Below, one piece after another: positions 16,826 to 24,051 of a stretch of DNA of 52,448 nt; the stretch's first letter is position 1; each line of letters starts with the position of its first letter. Both the position numbers and the translations under genes were made by a program. The notes beneath the pieces were generated by a model that had not been told where the DNA came from, searched no databases, and saw only the letters and a list, made by a program, of their open reading frames with translations. Source of the DNA: CAYQVW01 sp964421245 (GTDB lineage Bacteria > Margulisbacteria > WOR-1 > XYC2-FULL-46-14); assembly GCA_964421245.1 (NCBI GenBank), contig CAYQVW010000012.1, positions 1 to 52,448 of the forward strand, given 5' to 3'.

Positions 16826-17348
16826 CTTTATGTCTTGCTATTCCAACTGCCAATGAAGCCTTAACTTTTAATTCCCAAGCTAATTTGGGTTCTGGACCAG
16901 TAAAAATGCCTATATATTCTTCTGTCTTGGTACTTATATCACGAGCTTCCTCATAGAATCCATGACTGGCCAGTTCTTCTATACAGAGTAAAACTGTTCT
17001 CATTCGTGTATCTTCGCAATGGATTGAGCTTGCTATTTTAAGAGAGGTTATTAATATTATTTTTGCTTCATTCTTTTTTCCATGGAAGGCTAAATACCGG
17101 GCCCTTTTGTGGATCCCTTTAATAATATTTTCTCGAGCCTGGAACTGATCACGGTAGGGAAGATCTCTTGCGATGTCACGGGCCTTATTGATCTCACCTT
17201 TGGCCGCCAATTCATAGCATTGCTTCATTAGTGCCTCTACTTTAGCCTTTCTATTAGTTTTTGTCTTAGTAACTTTTTTTGTTCTAGAATAAGCTGCCGC
17301 CCTAGTATTTGTGTTACTACCCTTGCATCCACTTAAAAAGAATACCAT
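16815..17348 (-). CDS. Small helical protein, possible lipoprotein
   Basis: The family is not recognised; 177 residues. The N-terminus MVFFLSGC has a lipobox-like LSGC, but the hydrophobic part is only six residues with no basic n-region, so export as a lipoprotein is doubtful. After a Lys/Thr-rich linker the rest is helical with TPR- or HEAT-like pairs (KGEINKARDIARDLP, HGKKNEAKIILI, HGFYEEARDIS). The ATG is supported by AAAAGGAGGA seven bases upstream. A sigma-28-like promoter of the GCAAGTTT type lies 55-82 bp upstream. The gene is flanked by the true end of ychF and a decayed second copy of that end, suggesting it arrived as a small inserted unit. Confidence 0.75.
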   Translation of the reverse strand: MVFFLSGCKGSNTNTRAAAYSRTKKVTKTKTNRKAKVEALMKQCYELAAKGEINKARDIARDLPYRDQFQARENIIKGIHKRARYLAFHGKKNEAKIILITSLKIASSIHCEDTRMRTVLLCIEELASHGFYEEARDISTKTEEYIGIFTGPEPKLAWELKVKASLAVGIARHKAKH

Positions 17349-17402
17349 GTTGGATTCCTCCTTTTCCCGTCCGCATATGTCTATTTATCTCTTCTATATA
17401 TA

Positions 17403-17430
17403 CTATCGAGATTTTGGGGGCAAAACTTGC
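17403..17430 (-). promoter_or_regulatory. Sigma-28-like promoter of the 16815 gene
   Basis: On the minus strand: GCAAGTTT (17430 to 17423), 14 bases, CGATAG (17408 to 17403). It shares its -35 variant with the promoter at 50812. Confidence 0.6.
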
Positions 17431-17437
17431 AGCTGGA

Positions 17438-17483
17438 TTCATTGCAGGATGGAGATTTAATTTTTTTTAGGTTTAATGTCTAA
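17438..17483 (+). pseudogene. Decayed duplicate of the ychF 3' end
   Basis: The codons CAG GAT GGA GAT TTA ATT and following encode QDGDLIFFRFNV plus stop, against QDGDLILFRFNV plus stop at the end of the real ychF. About 24 of the last 30 bases match. Two bases are missing just upstream, so this is a remnant, not a functional gene. It lies immediately upstream of the sigma-28-like promoter of the 16815 gene, and its stop overlaps the end of the converging ATPase gene. Confidence 0.75.
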
Positions 17484-18454
17484 AATGCAGCCTCTAATAG
17501 AGGATCTGCAATTGTATAGATTTTGTTGTGTTTTTCAATGAAGCCATAATTTATTAATCTTTTTAGCATTGAAGAAAGTTGTTTGTCGGATATTCTTGTT
17601 TCATTTTTTATCTCTTCCCATCTTGATCCACCTTTTGTTGCTTTAATAATTGCAGAGTATTTTTTTTCGGAGCGAACGGCAAACTTTAAGAATTCTTCTT
17701 TTATAATATATTTGCCTTCTTCCATGGATTTCTTTAGGGCTTGTTTATGAGGCAAGCTTAGTCTATGCCAACCATATTTTGTTAGCCATCCAATAATTCC
17801 AGCTAATTTTTTAGTGGTTTCTCTTATTTCTTCATCACTTAAGGTGATTTTTGCCTGTTTTGCTCCTTTTTTAAGGAAAAGATATGCTTTTTCTTTGTCT
17901 AATCTATCTGTTTCTAGTTCAATGATTGCTCTACCATACAATGGGGCTTTGGCATTATTTTTGCCTAAAAAATTCATTAACATACCACTTTCGGAGCCAG
18001 ATAAAACTATTTTTATATTTGGATAATTATCATAAATAAATGCAATAACATTATCCAGGTGTATTCTTTTTAAGAGTTGGGCTTCGTCAATAACTAGAAC
18101 GACTTTGTGTTTGTTTAGATGGTCAAATCCTTCGTTTTTGGAGCCTACGCCAAATTCTATTCCTTTAATAGAAATACTTTTGATTTTAATAAATTTGAGC
18201 TTTTGAGTTTCGTCTTTAAGTCTTTGATAGAAGTCTTCATTTGAGGAAATGCTGCGTCCATCGATCCAGATATGTTTTTTCTTAAGCGAGTTAAGAACAA
18301 CTTTTATCAGGCTTGTTTTTCCAGTGCGTCTTAATCCATGCACCACTACGAGGGGGAGGAGCTTATTGTTTAGAATCATTCTAAGTTCTTCTTGTAGAGC
18401 TTCAAAATTGAAAAAGTCCTCCTTTTTTTCCTTTACTTGGGGCGCAAAGTACAT
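17480..18454 (-). CDS. Archaeal-type AAA ATPase (PF01637-like) with C-terminal winged helix
   Basis: The 324-residue protein is a STAND/AAA-like ATPase of the kind common as stand-alone genes in archaea and thermophiles. Walker A is GLRRTGKTS (about 40-48), Walker B VVLVIDEAQ (118-125), a sensor-like SGSESGML follows, and the C-terminal 70 residues (about 255-324: KGGSRWEEIKNET, SDKQLSSMLKRLINYGFIEK) form a winged helix-turn-helix. Such proteins are often linked to mobile DNA, but their function is not settled. The start is supported by AAAAGGAG. Two similar inverted repeats overlap its promoter, consistent with control by its own DNA-binding domain. Confidence 0.88.
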   Translation of the reverse strand: MYFAPQVKEKKEDFFNFEALQEELRMILNNKLLPLVVVHGLRRTGKTSLIKVVLNSLKKKHIWIDGRSISSNEDFYQRLKDETQKLKFIKIKSISIKGIEFGVGSKNEGFDHLNKHKVVLVIDEAQLLKRIHLDNVIAFIYDNYPNIKIVLSGSESGMLMNFLGKNNAKAPLYGRAIIELETDRLDKEKAYLFLKKGAKQAKITLSDEEIRETTKKLAGIIGWLTKYGWHRLSLPHKQALKKSMEEGKYIIKEEFLKFAVRSEKKYSAIIKATKGGSRWEEIKNETRISDKQLSSMLKRLINYGFIEKHNKIYTIADPLLEAAF

Positions 18455-18478
18455 AGGTTTTCTCCTTTTGTATTGATA

Positions 18479-18514
18479 TGTGAGTAACTCACACCATGTG
18501 TTAGTAGCTTACAC
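18479..18514 (-). promoter_or_regulatory. Pair of operator-like inverted repeats before the ATPase gene
   Basis: On the minus strand GTGTAAGCTACTAACAC (18514 to 18498) is followed by GTGTGAGTTACTCACA (18494 to 18479). Each is a near-perfect palindrome, and the two are also direct repeats of each other. The first covers the predicted -10 box. Confidence 0.75.
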
Positions 18515-18534
18515 TATTCACTTATTTTTGTCAA
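18506..18534 (-). promoter_or_regulatory. Promoter of the ATPase gene
   Basis: TTGACA (18534 to 18529), a 17-base spacer and a weak TAAGCT at 18511 to 18506. The -10 lies inside the distal operator-like repeat, so a bound protein would block it. Confidence 0.5.
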
Positions 18535-18775
18535 GCTTTGTTTGGCCGGACAGGCAGGGGTGAAATGCAGAAAAGGGGGGATGTTTTTCTGCTGCTTTTA
18601 ATTCTATTTTTATTATAATTACCCTTGTTATGTTCCTATCAACTGCTATTTCGTCATATACCAATCGCTTTGCCTTCTGCACATCTCTCTTTCTTGCTAT
18701 TCTGTATGCAAGTGCAATTAAGGTTTTTTGTTCCCATTCAAATTTTTCATTTATTTTCTTATATTGCGACTCGCA
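18521..18775 (-). pseudogene. Start-less open frame, possible gene remnant
   Basis: The minus strand holds 85 codons without a stop and with protein-like composition, including WEQKTLIALAYRIARKRD and AKRLVYDEIAVDRNITRV. There is no ATG in frame after the upstream stop at 18776-18778. A second short frame just upstream (reading IIDAYQNDNFAFRVMRVAI) may be the shifted continuation. I do not recognise the parent protein. Confidence 0.3.
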
Positions 18776-18956
18776 TCACTCTAAATGCAAAATTATCATT
18801 TTGATATGCATCTATAATGAGATAAAGTCTAAAAGAAGGGGGTATCAGAGCAAATCGTTATTTAATTTTTGAATTAGTCTGAGAATTGCATCTGGCAGGT
18901 TTAAAACCATCTGCGACGCTGGCACATGAGCTTACCCAAGTTGCGGAGATTTGATT
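18535..18956. other. Gene-poor spacer between ATPase and 18957 gene
   Basis: Apart from the possible remnant above, I see no convincing gene. Near 18893-18955 the plus strand reads AGLKPSATLAHELTQVAEI and a stop, which could be the tail of another decayed gene. No tRNA-like or terminator structure is evident. With the ATPase, ychF tail and remnants, this is the most scrambled part of the window. Confidence 0.4.
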
Positions 18957-19703
18957 CTATTTAGGTTTAAGGTTTAGCTGGTTTTTTAATGTAGCAAGAA
19001 TAGAATTAGTGTCATGTGCAAACCTAACTAATCGAAGAAGTGTCTGATATCTTTTCTCTCTTGTTTGCATTCTCTCAACGTAATGTTGGGCTCCGCCACT
19101 TTTTCCGATTCTTGGACCCAAGGTTCCTAATAAAATTTCAATTGACTCAAAAGTGAATTTCTTTGCAATTCCGGTGCTAGCTATCTCAAAGATAATTCCA
19201 CTAAAAACAGGATCGAGCACAGCCAAACCCTGAAAAAAATCGGCTATTCCTTTTGGGTTTTCTTCAAGTTCAGCTTGACCAATTATTACAAAAGAATGAT
19301 ATAGGAGCCTAATGTGTCCAAAAATAAAATCAGCACTTATTCCTTCGCTAAAAGCGGCGTCGACCATTATTTTAAACAATTCAACTATGCGTATAGGGGA
19401 AATCCCAATCTCTATTCCTCTATTGGTAATATCATCAATCCCTTTTGGAAGGTCTTCTTTTTCCACCTCACACCCTTGTTCTTGACAAAACTCGAGCAAA
19501 TTTTGTAAGGGATTATCTATAACCACTGGATGAGCAGGTAAAGTTTGCTGTGATGGAAAAAGGGCTTGAGCTCTTTTGATTGTTTTTGGGCTTGCTCCAA
19601 CAATTCTTCCTTGGGATAATTTATGCAAATATCCCTTTCCACAAGGGGTAAAGCTAAAGGCGTGGGCTAATCCACCATAAAATGCTACTAAATATGCTCC
19701 CAT
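18957..19703 (-). CDS. Unknown helical protein
   Basis: I do not recognise the family. The 248-residue protein begins MGAYLVAFYGGLAHAF, a mildly hydrophobic stretch that could be a weak signal or a buried helix, and contains Cys residues near positions 21, 73 and 79. The remainder looks helical with amphipathic stretches (VELFKIMVDAAFSEGI, ADFFQGLAVLDPVFSGIIFEI) and a basic C-terminus. The ATG lies nine bases after the -10 box of a sigma-28-like promoter, so the leader is very short. It is a single-gene unit, divergent from the rpsF operon. Confidence 0.7.
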   Translation of the reverse strand: MGAYLVAFYGGLAHAFSFTPCGKGYLHKLSQGRIVGASPKTIKRAQALFPSQQTLPAHPVVIDNPLQNLLEFCQEQGCEVEKEDLPKGIDDITNRGIEIGISPIRIVELFKIMVDAAFSEGISADFIFGHIRLLYHSFVIIGQAELEENPKGIADFFQGLAVLDPVFSGIIFEIASTGIAKKFTFESIEILLGTLGPRIGKSGGAQHYVERMQTREKRYQTLLRLVRFAHDTNSILATLKNQLNLKPK

Positions 19704-19712
19704 ACTATTAAT

Positions 19713-19740
19713 ATATCTTCTGCTATTTTGAGAAATTTCA
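19713..19740 (-). promoter_or_regulatory. Sigma-28-like promoter of the 18957 gene
   Basis: On the minus strand: TGAAATTT (19740 to 19733), 14 bases, AGATAT (19718 to 19713). The bases before it (TAGGG) match those before the promoter at 11301. Confidence 0.65.
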
Positions 19741-19747
19741 CCCTAAA

Positions 19748-19776
19748 TTGCCCCAAAACCGCTTTTGTGGTATAAT
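19748..19776 (+). promoter_or_regulatory. Promoter of the rpsF operon
   Basis: TTGCCC (19748-19753), a 17-base spacer and TATAAT (19771-19776). A GGGGGA ribosome binding site precedes the GTG at 19802. Confidence 0.65.
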
Positions 19777-19801
19777 TTACCTTATATAGGGGGAATTTCA
19801 A

Positions 19802-20197
19802 GTGAAAGATTATGAAGCAATATTAATTTTGAATCCACGGATTACCGAAGAAAAAGTTGAAAACATTGTTGATCGATTAAAAAAGAAGATTACCGATAGT
19901 AACGGAGAGGTTGTTAAGGTGAACCGACAAGGAGTTAAAAAACTCCCTTTTACCTTCCAAAAACACAAAAGACTAAAAGATGGCCTATATATGGCAGTAG
20001 ATTTTAAAGGAATTGGAAAAACCTCCGAATCTCTAGTGCCATTTTTACGCCTGCAAGAAGATATTGTCCGTTTTATGATTACTATTAAAGAAGAAAGTAA
20101 TGTTGCGGTCCCTGCAGAAATTGTTCCAGAAGAGAGTGTTTCTATTGAAGCAAAACCGGCTGAAGTAAAAGAGGAACCCGCAAGTGGCCAATCTTAA
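19802..20197 (+). CDS. rpsF: Ribosomal protein bS6
   Basis: bS6 binds bS18 on the platform of the 30S subunit. The 131-residue protein starts with GTG and the family N-terminus KDYEAILILNP; KKLPFTFQKHKRLKDGLYMAVDF is the conserved core. The last 30 residues form an acidic Glu/Ala/Pro-rich tail. It starts the classical rpsF-ssb-rpsR-rplI operon, here with two ssb genes. It overlaps the first ssb by 14 bp. Confidence 0.95.
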   Translation: MKDYEAILILNPRITEEKVENIVDRLKKKITDSNGEVVKVNRQGVKKLPFTFQKHKRLKDGLYMAVDFKGIGKTSESLVPFLRLQEDIVRFMITIKEESNVAVPAEIVPEESVSIEAKPAEVKEEPASGQS

Positions 20198-20552
20198 CCG
20201 AATAATCCTGATTGGAGAATTGGTTAACAACCCCGATCTGCGCTCTTCGATGGATGGAGCAGCAATAGCAAAATTCAATCTTTCTGTTACCCGCCCAGGA
20301 GCAGGAGGGTCTGACTTTATAGATGTTGTTAGTTTTAGGAATCAGGCAGAAGCCAGTCAGCAATTAAAGCAAGGTGATATGGTTTTAGTTGAAGGAAGAA
20401 TTCAGATTAGAAGTTTTGAGAATCAATCAGGGGAGAGAAATTGGGTGACTGAAGTTGTTGCCTCAAACTTACAACCATTTAGGCCTAAAGCAAAAACTGT
20501 AGCGTCAAATGAAGAAGTCGAGGAACTTGGAGATGATAATCTCCCTTTTTAA
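20184..20552 (+). CDS. ssb: Single-stranded DNA-binding protein, first copy
   Basis: SSB coats single-stranded DNA and recruits repair and replication proteins through its C-terminal tip. The 122-residue protein has an OB fold starting NRIILIGELVNNPDLR and an acidic tip ending DDNLPF. It starts with GTG at 20184, inside the end of rpsF. It is quite diverged from the second copy three bases downstream, with a shorter, glycine-containing loop. Two SSBs in tandem could give mixed or condition-specific tetramers. Confidence 0.93.
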   Translation: MANLNRIILIGELVNNPDLRSSMDGAAIAKFNLSVTRPGAGGSDFIDVVSFRNQAEASQQLKQGDMVLVEGRIQIRSFENQSGERNWVTEVVASNLQPFRPKAKTVASNEEVEELGDDNLPF

Positions 20553-20554
20553 TT

Positions 20555-20932
20555 ATGTACAATAAAGCATTTTTGATTGGAAATTTAGTTCGGGATCCAG
20601 AATTGAGATATACTCCATCTGGTTTGCCGGTAGCTAAATTTGCAATCGCGATTAACCGCCCAAAGAAGAAAAATGGAGAGAAGGGAGAGGTTGATTTTAT
20701 TAATATTGTTGCCTGGAGGCGCCTGGCCGAAATCTGTGGAGAATATTTAAAAAAAGGACGTCCGGTGGCAATTGAGGGTCGTTTGCAGCTTAGAAAATAT
20801 AAGGATAAGCAGGGTAGGGATCGCACCTTTACCGAGGTTGTTGCAGAGAATATGCAAATGTTGGGTAGCAGGCCGAAACCGGCTGAGTCTAGTACCCCCG
20901 CCGCTGCTTCTGAAGAAGATATACCGTTTTAA
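20555..20932 (+). CDS. ssb: Single-stranded DNA-binding protein, second copy
   Basis: The 125-residue SSB is closer to the family consensus than the first copy: NKAFLIGNLVRDPELRYTPSG, INIVAWRRLAEICGEYLKKG and GRLQLRKYKDKQG, then a Ser/Ala/Pro linker and the tip EEDIPF. It starts two bases after the first ssb stop, in the usual position before rpsR. Confidence 0.94.
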   Translation: MYNKAFLIGNLVRDPELRYTPSGLPVAKFAIAINRPKKKNGEKGEVDFINIVAWRRLAEICGEYLKKGRPVAIEGRLQLRKYKDKQGRDRTFTEVVAENMQMLGSRPKPAESSTPAAASEEDIPF

Positions 20933-20944
20933 TAGGAGGATTCG

Positions 20945-21220
20945 ATGTATAAAAAGATGAGAGAAGGAAAAGGGAAGGGAAAAGGAAAAAACACCAGAGC
21001 AAAAAAACCATTTAGGAGAAAAAAACGACGTCCATGTCTTTTTTGTGAAGGAAAGACAATGACCCACAAGGACCTATTTCTATTGCGTCGATTTGTTTCT
21101 GATCGTGGCAAAGTGCTTCCAACCAGATCGAGCGGATGTTGTGCAAAACACCAGAGAATTGTAACCAAGATGATAAAGCGTGCTCGTCAAGCCGGGCTTA
21201 TTCCATATACTGTTGATTAG
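20945..21220 (+). CDS. rpsR: Ribosomal protein bS18, cysteine-rich form
   Basis: bS18 pairs with bS6 on the 30S platform. The 91-residue protein has a Lys/Gly-rich N-terminal tail and then RPCLFCEGK, DLFLLRRFVSDRGKVLP and SSGCCAKHQR. The CxxC and CC pairs suggest the zinc-binding variant. A strong AGGAGGA lies just upstream of the ATG. Confidence 0.96.
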   Translation: MYKKMREGKGKGKGKNTRAKKPFRRKKRRPCLFCEGKTMTHKDLFLLRRFVSDRGKVLPTRSSGCCAKHQRIVTKMIKRARQAGLIPYTVD

Positions 21221-21231
21221 GAGAGGTAATA

Positions 21232-21657
21232 ATGAAAGTTATATTGTTAGAAGATGATTCTGTAAAAGAAGTAAAAAATGGTTATGCCCGTAATTATTTG
21301 TTTCCAAAAAACTTGGCAGTTTTGGCAACACCAGTTGCAGTTAAGCGGATGGAAAAGAGGCGCCAAAAAATGTCTGCTGAAATTGCCGAACATGAGGCAG
21401 AAGCAAAAGCAACGGCCGACAAAATAGCTAAAGTTGAACTTAAGATAAAAGCGGAAGCAGGAGAGAAAGACAAATTATTTGGATCAATTGGATCAAAAGA
21501 GCTTGCGCAAGCTTTAAAAGAACAAAGCGGGATCGAGATTGACAGAAAAAAGATAATTGTAAAAGAAACAATCAAAGCCTTGGGAGAGTACAGTATTACT
21601 GTTAAGCTTTTTCATGGAATATCTGCCGAATTTAAAGTTGTTGTAGAGAAGAAATAA
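21232..21657 (+). CDS. rplI: Ribosomal protein bL9, N-terminal loop shortened
   Basis: bL9 binds 23S rRNA by its N-domain and reaches toward the neighbouring ribosome with a long helix. The 141-residue protein has the long charged helix (about 38-80) and the C-domain. The N-domain reads MKVILLEDDSVKEVKNGYARNYLFPKN. In typical bL9 about seven more residues, including the conserved LGxxGD loop, lie between the first strand and VKxGYARN; here they are missing. uvrC follows with no gap. Confidence 0.93.
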   Translation: MKVILLEDDSVKEVKNGYARNYLFPKNLAVLATPVAVKRMEKRRQKMSAEIAEHEAEAKATADKIAKVELKIKAEAGEKDKLFGSIGSKELAQALKEQSGIEIDRKKIIVKETIKALGEYSITVKLFHGISAEFKVVVEKK

Positions 21658-22905
21658 ATGTCTTTCCCTGACAAACCAGGGGTCTATCTTTTTAAAAACA
21701 AGGCTGGCAAGGTAATTTACGTCGGCAAAGCAAAGTCACTTAAAAAACGCCTGGCCTCATATTTTTCCAAGACCATTAAAGATCCAAAGGTATTATCCCT
21801 TATTTCAAAACATGATAGCGTAGATTATATTATTGCCAAAAATGAATTAGAGGCCCTGCTACTTGAGGCTAGGTTGATAAAAAGATACCATCCTAAGTTT
21901 AATGTTTCCCTAAGAGATGATAAGCAATATCCGCTAATAAAGCTCACCATGAATGAAGAGTGGCCCAGAATAGAAATTGTAAGGAAAAAGCTCGATGATA
22001 AGGGAGTCTATTTTGGACCCTTTTTGGGTGGAGCGATTAAAGATACTATTCGTGAAATAAAAAGGATCTTTCCTATACGCTGGTGCAAGAAATTTCGCAA
22101 AAGACAACAGCCTTGTCTACGTTATTATATAAAAAATTGTCTATCGCCATGCACTGGCCGTATTTCTCGCAAAGACTATATGAATATTTGTCGTGCCCTG
22201 GCTTCTTTTTTATCTGGGGACTTAGGCCAAGCAATTGAGAGGCTAACAAAAGAGATGCAGCGTGCATCCAAAGAGATGAGATTCGAAGCAGCAGCAAAAA
22301 TTCGCGATAAAATTAAAAGCATGAAAAGGCTTATGGTAAAACAAAATTCTGGCATTCTTTACAAAAGACATGAATTTAAGTGGGGGAGTCAGGCAATTTT
22401 AGAATTGAAGTCGAGTTTAAAACTAAATAGAAGACCAAAACGAATTGAGGCTTTTGATATATCAAATATTTTAGGGACCAATGCGGTTGGATCAATGGTT
22501 GTTTTTGAAAACGGAGTTGCTAAAAAATCAGATTATCGTAGATTTAGGATCAGAACACTAAATGAGAGGGCAAACGATGTTGCATCAATATATGAAGTTG
22601 TATACCGTCGCTACACCAAGACATTAAAAAATAAGCTTCCTTATCCGGATTTGATTTTAATTGATGGGGGAATAGCACAGGTTAGGGCAGCAAAACGAGC
22701 GCTCAAAAAAGCAGGACTAAACAACCTCACTGTTATTGGATTGGCAAAAAAACAAGAAGAGATCTTTTTCCCCCAAAAAAACAGACCGATTATTTTGAAA
22801 AAAGATTCACCCGCTCTGCAATTATTGCAGCGCTTGCGTGATGAAGCACATAGATTTGCTATCTCGTACCATAGAATAAGACGTAGAAATATGTTAAAAT
22901 CCTAA
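21658..22905 (+). CDS. uvrC: Excinuclease ABC subunit C, short form
   Basis: UvrC makes both incisions in nucleotide excision repair with UvrB. The N-terminal GIY-YIG nuclease (PGVYLFKNKAGKVIYVGKAK, then the catalytic Arg region) is followed by a UVR helical hairpin (about 190-220) and the RNase H-like nuclease (AFDISNI, LILIDGG, DEAHRFAI). At 415 residues it is far shorter than the usual 600: the C-terminal helix-hairpin-helix pair is absent and the protein ends at RRRNMLKS. The spacing to the next gene shows no frameshift remnant. It directly follows rplI. Confidence 0.92.
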   Translation: MSFPDKPGVYLFKNKAGKVIYVGKAKSLKKRLASYFSKTIKDPKVLSLISKHDSVDYIIAKNELEALLLEARLIKRYHPKFNVSLRDDKQYPLIKLTMNEEWPRIEIVRKKLDDKGVYFGPFLGGAIKDTIREIKRIFPIRWCKKFRKRQQPCLRYYIKNCLSPCTGRISRKDYMNICRALASFLSGDLGQAIERLTKEMQRASKEMRFEAAAKIRDKIKSMKRLMVKQNSGILYKRHEFKWGSQAILELKSSLKLNRRPKRIEAFDISNILGTNAVGSMVVFENGVAKKSDYRRFRIRTLNERANDVASIYEVVYRRYTKTLKNKLPYPDLILIDGGIAQVRAAKRALKKAGLNNLTVIGLAKKQEEIFFPQKNRPIILKKDSPALQLLQRLRDEAHRFAISYHRIRRRNMLKS

Positions 22906-22909
22906 AATA

Positions 22910-24037
22910 ATGAAGAGATTTCTTCTTATCCTTTTGCTTGTTTTTGTTCTTCTACCCACAGTAACTTTTGCAGAAAGTGCTGCTAATGAGAGAGCAAGGC
23001 TGCAGAAAATTCAAAAGGAATTAAAAGATAAAAAGGTAAAGCTTCAAGCAACTAAGAAAAAAGAACAAAAAAGTCTTTCACAACTGGTTGAAATCAAAGG
23101 AAAGCTAAAACAGGCCAAGCGCCAGTTAAACCGAGCTACCAACAAAATCTCTTCAAACGAACAGAGCCTGAGATCGCTTAGGACGGAACTTAAAGAAACA
23201 GATCTTGTATTAAAACAAAAAACCGCAAAGCTTTTTCATAGAATTCGCGAAATTTATAAGAATAGTTCCGTTAATTATCTTGATCTTATTTTTACATCCA
23301 AGAACATGTCCGATTTTATCAATAGAAGCTACTTTTTTTCTAGGCTGGTTGAAAATGATGTTGGACTAATTAATGTTGTTGCAGACAAATTCAGGGAAGC
23401 CTCAGGAAAAAAGAAAAAACTTGAAGGAATCACAATAGAAATTAAGTCTTTGGCTAATACAATTAAGAAAAAGAAGCAAGAAATCTCGCGTGAACAACAA
23501 AAGGAACAACAGGTTTATTCGGGCCTAAAAGAAAGACGCAAAGACTATGAAAATAGGATTGCTAAACTTGAGAGAAGCTCTGAAGAGTTAACTAGTGTTA
23601 TTAGATCGAAAGTTGCTCAAAATGTTAAAACCAAAAGGACCGGTCGGGGAAGTGGAAGTTTTGATTGGCCCCTTCGAGGAAGGATAACTTCACGCTATGG
23701 TTACAGGCGACATCCTTACTGGGGTGGTAGACACTTTCACACTGGACTTGATATAGCAGCGCCCTATGGCAGACCAATTAAGGCTGCTGATGGTGGACGG
23801 GTTATTTTGGCAAGATGGTGGGACGGGTATGGAAAAGCTGTAGTAATCAGCCATGGAAACGATAAATCGACGGTTTATGGACATATGTCCAGAATATACG
23901 TGTCAAATGATTCAACCGTTTCCAAGGGACAAATAATTGGATTAGTTGGGAGTACCGGTTATTCTACTGGGCCTCATCTGCACTTCGAAGTAAGAAAATC
24001 TGGTAAACACAGAAATCCGATAAAGTATTTACCATAA
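22910..24037 (+). CDS. Secreted murein hydrolase activator / M23 peptidase (EnvC-like)
   Basis: An N-terminal signal peptide (about 1-21, ending TFA) is followed by a long coiled coil (about 25-235) and a C-terminal M23 peptidase domain. Zinc ligands are visible in FHTGLDIAAP (about residues 274-283) and GPHLHFEV (about 353-360), so the enzyme should be active on peptidoglycan cross-bridges, unlike degenerate EnvC. The layout matches EnvC/NlpD-type division factors. A TAAAAT box just before the ATG may allow a leaderless start. An S41 protease follows, as commonly seen. Confidence 0.92.
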   Translation: MKRFLLILLLVFVLLPTVTFAESAANERARLQKIQKELKDKKVKLQATKKKEQKSLSQLVEIKGKLKQAKRQLNRATNKISSNEQSLRSLRTELKETDLVLKQKTAKLFHRIREIYKNSSVNYLDLIFTSKNMSDFINRSYFFSRLVENDVGLINVVADKFREASGKKKKLEGITIEIKSLANTIKKKKQEISREQQKEQQVYSGLKERRKDYENRIAKLERSSEELTSVIRSKVAQNVKTKRTGRGSGSFDWPLRGRITSRYGYRRHPYWGGRHFHTGLDIAAPYGRPIKAADGGRVILARWWDGYGKAVVISHGNDKSTVYGHMSRIYVSNDSTVSKGQIIGLVGSTGYSTGPHLHFEVRKSGKHRNPIKYLP

Positions 24038-24051
24038 TTAAGGGAGGAAGA

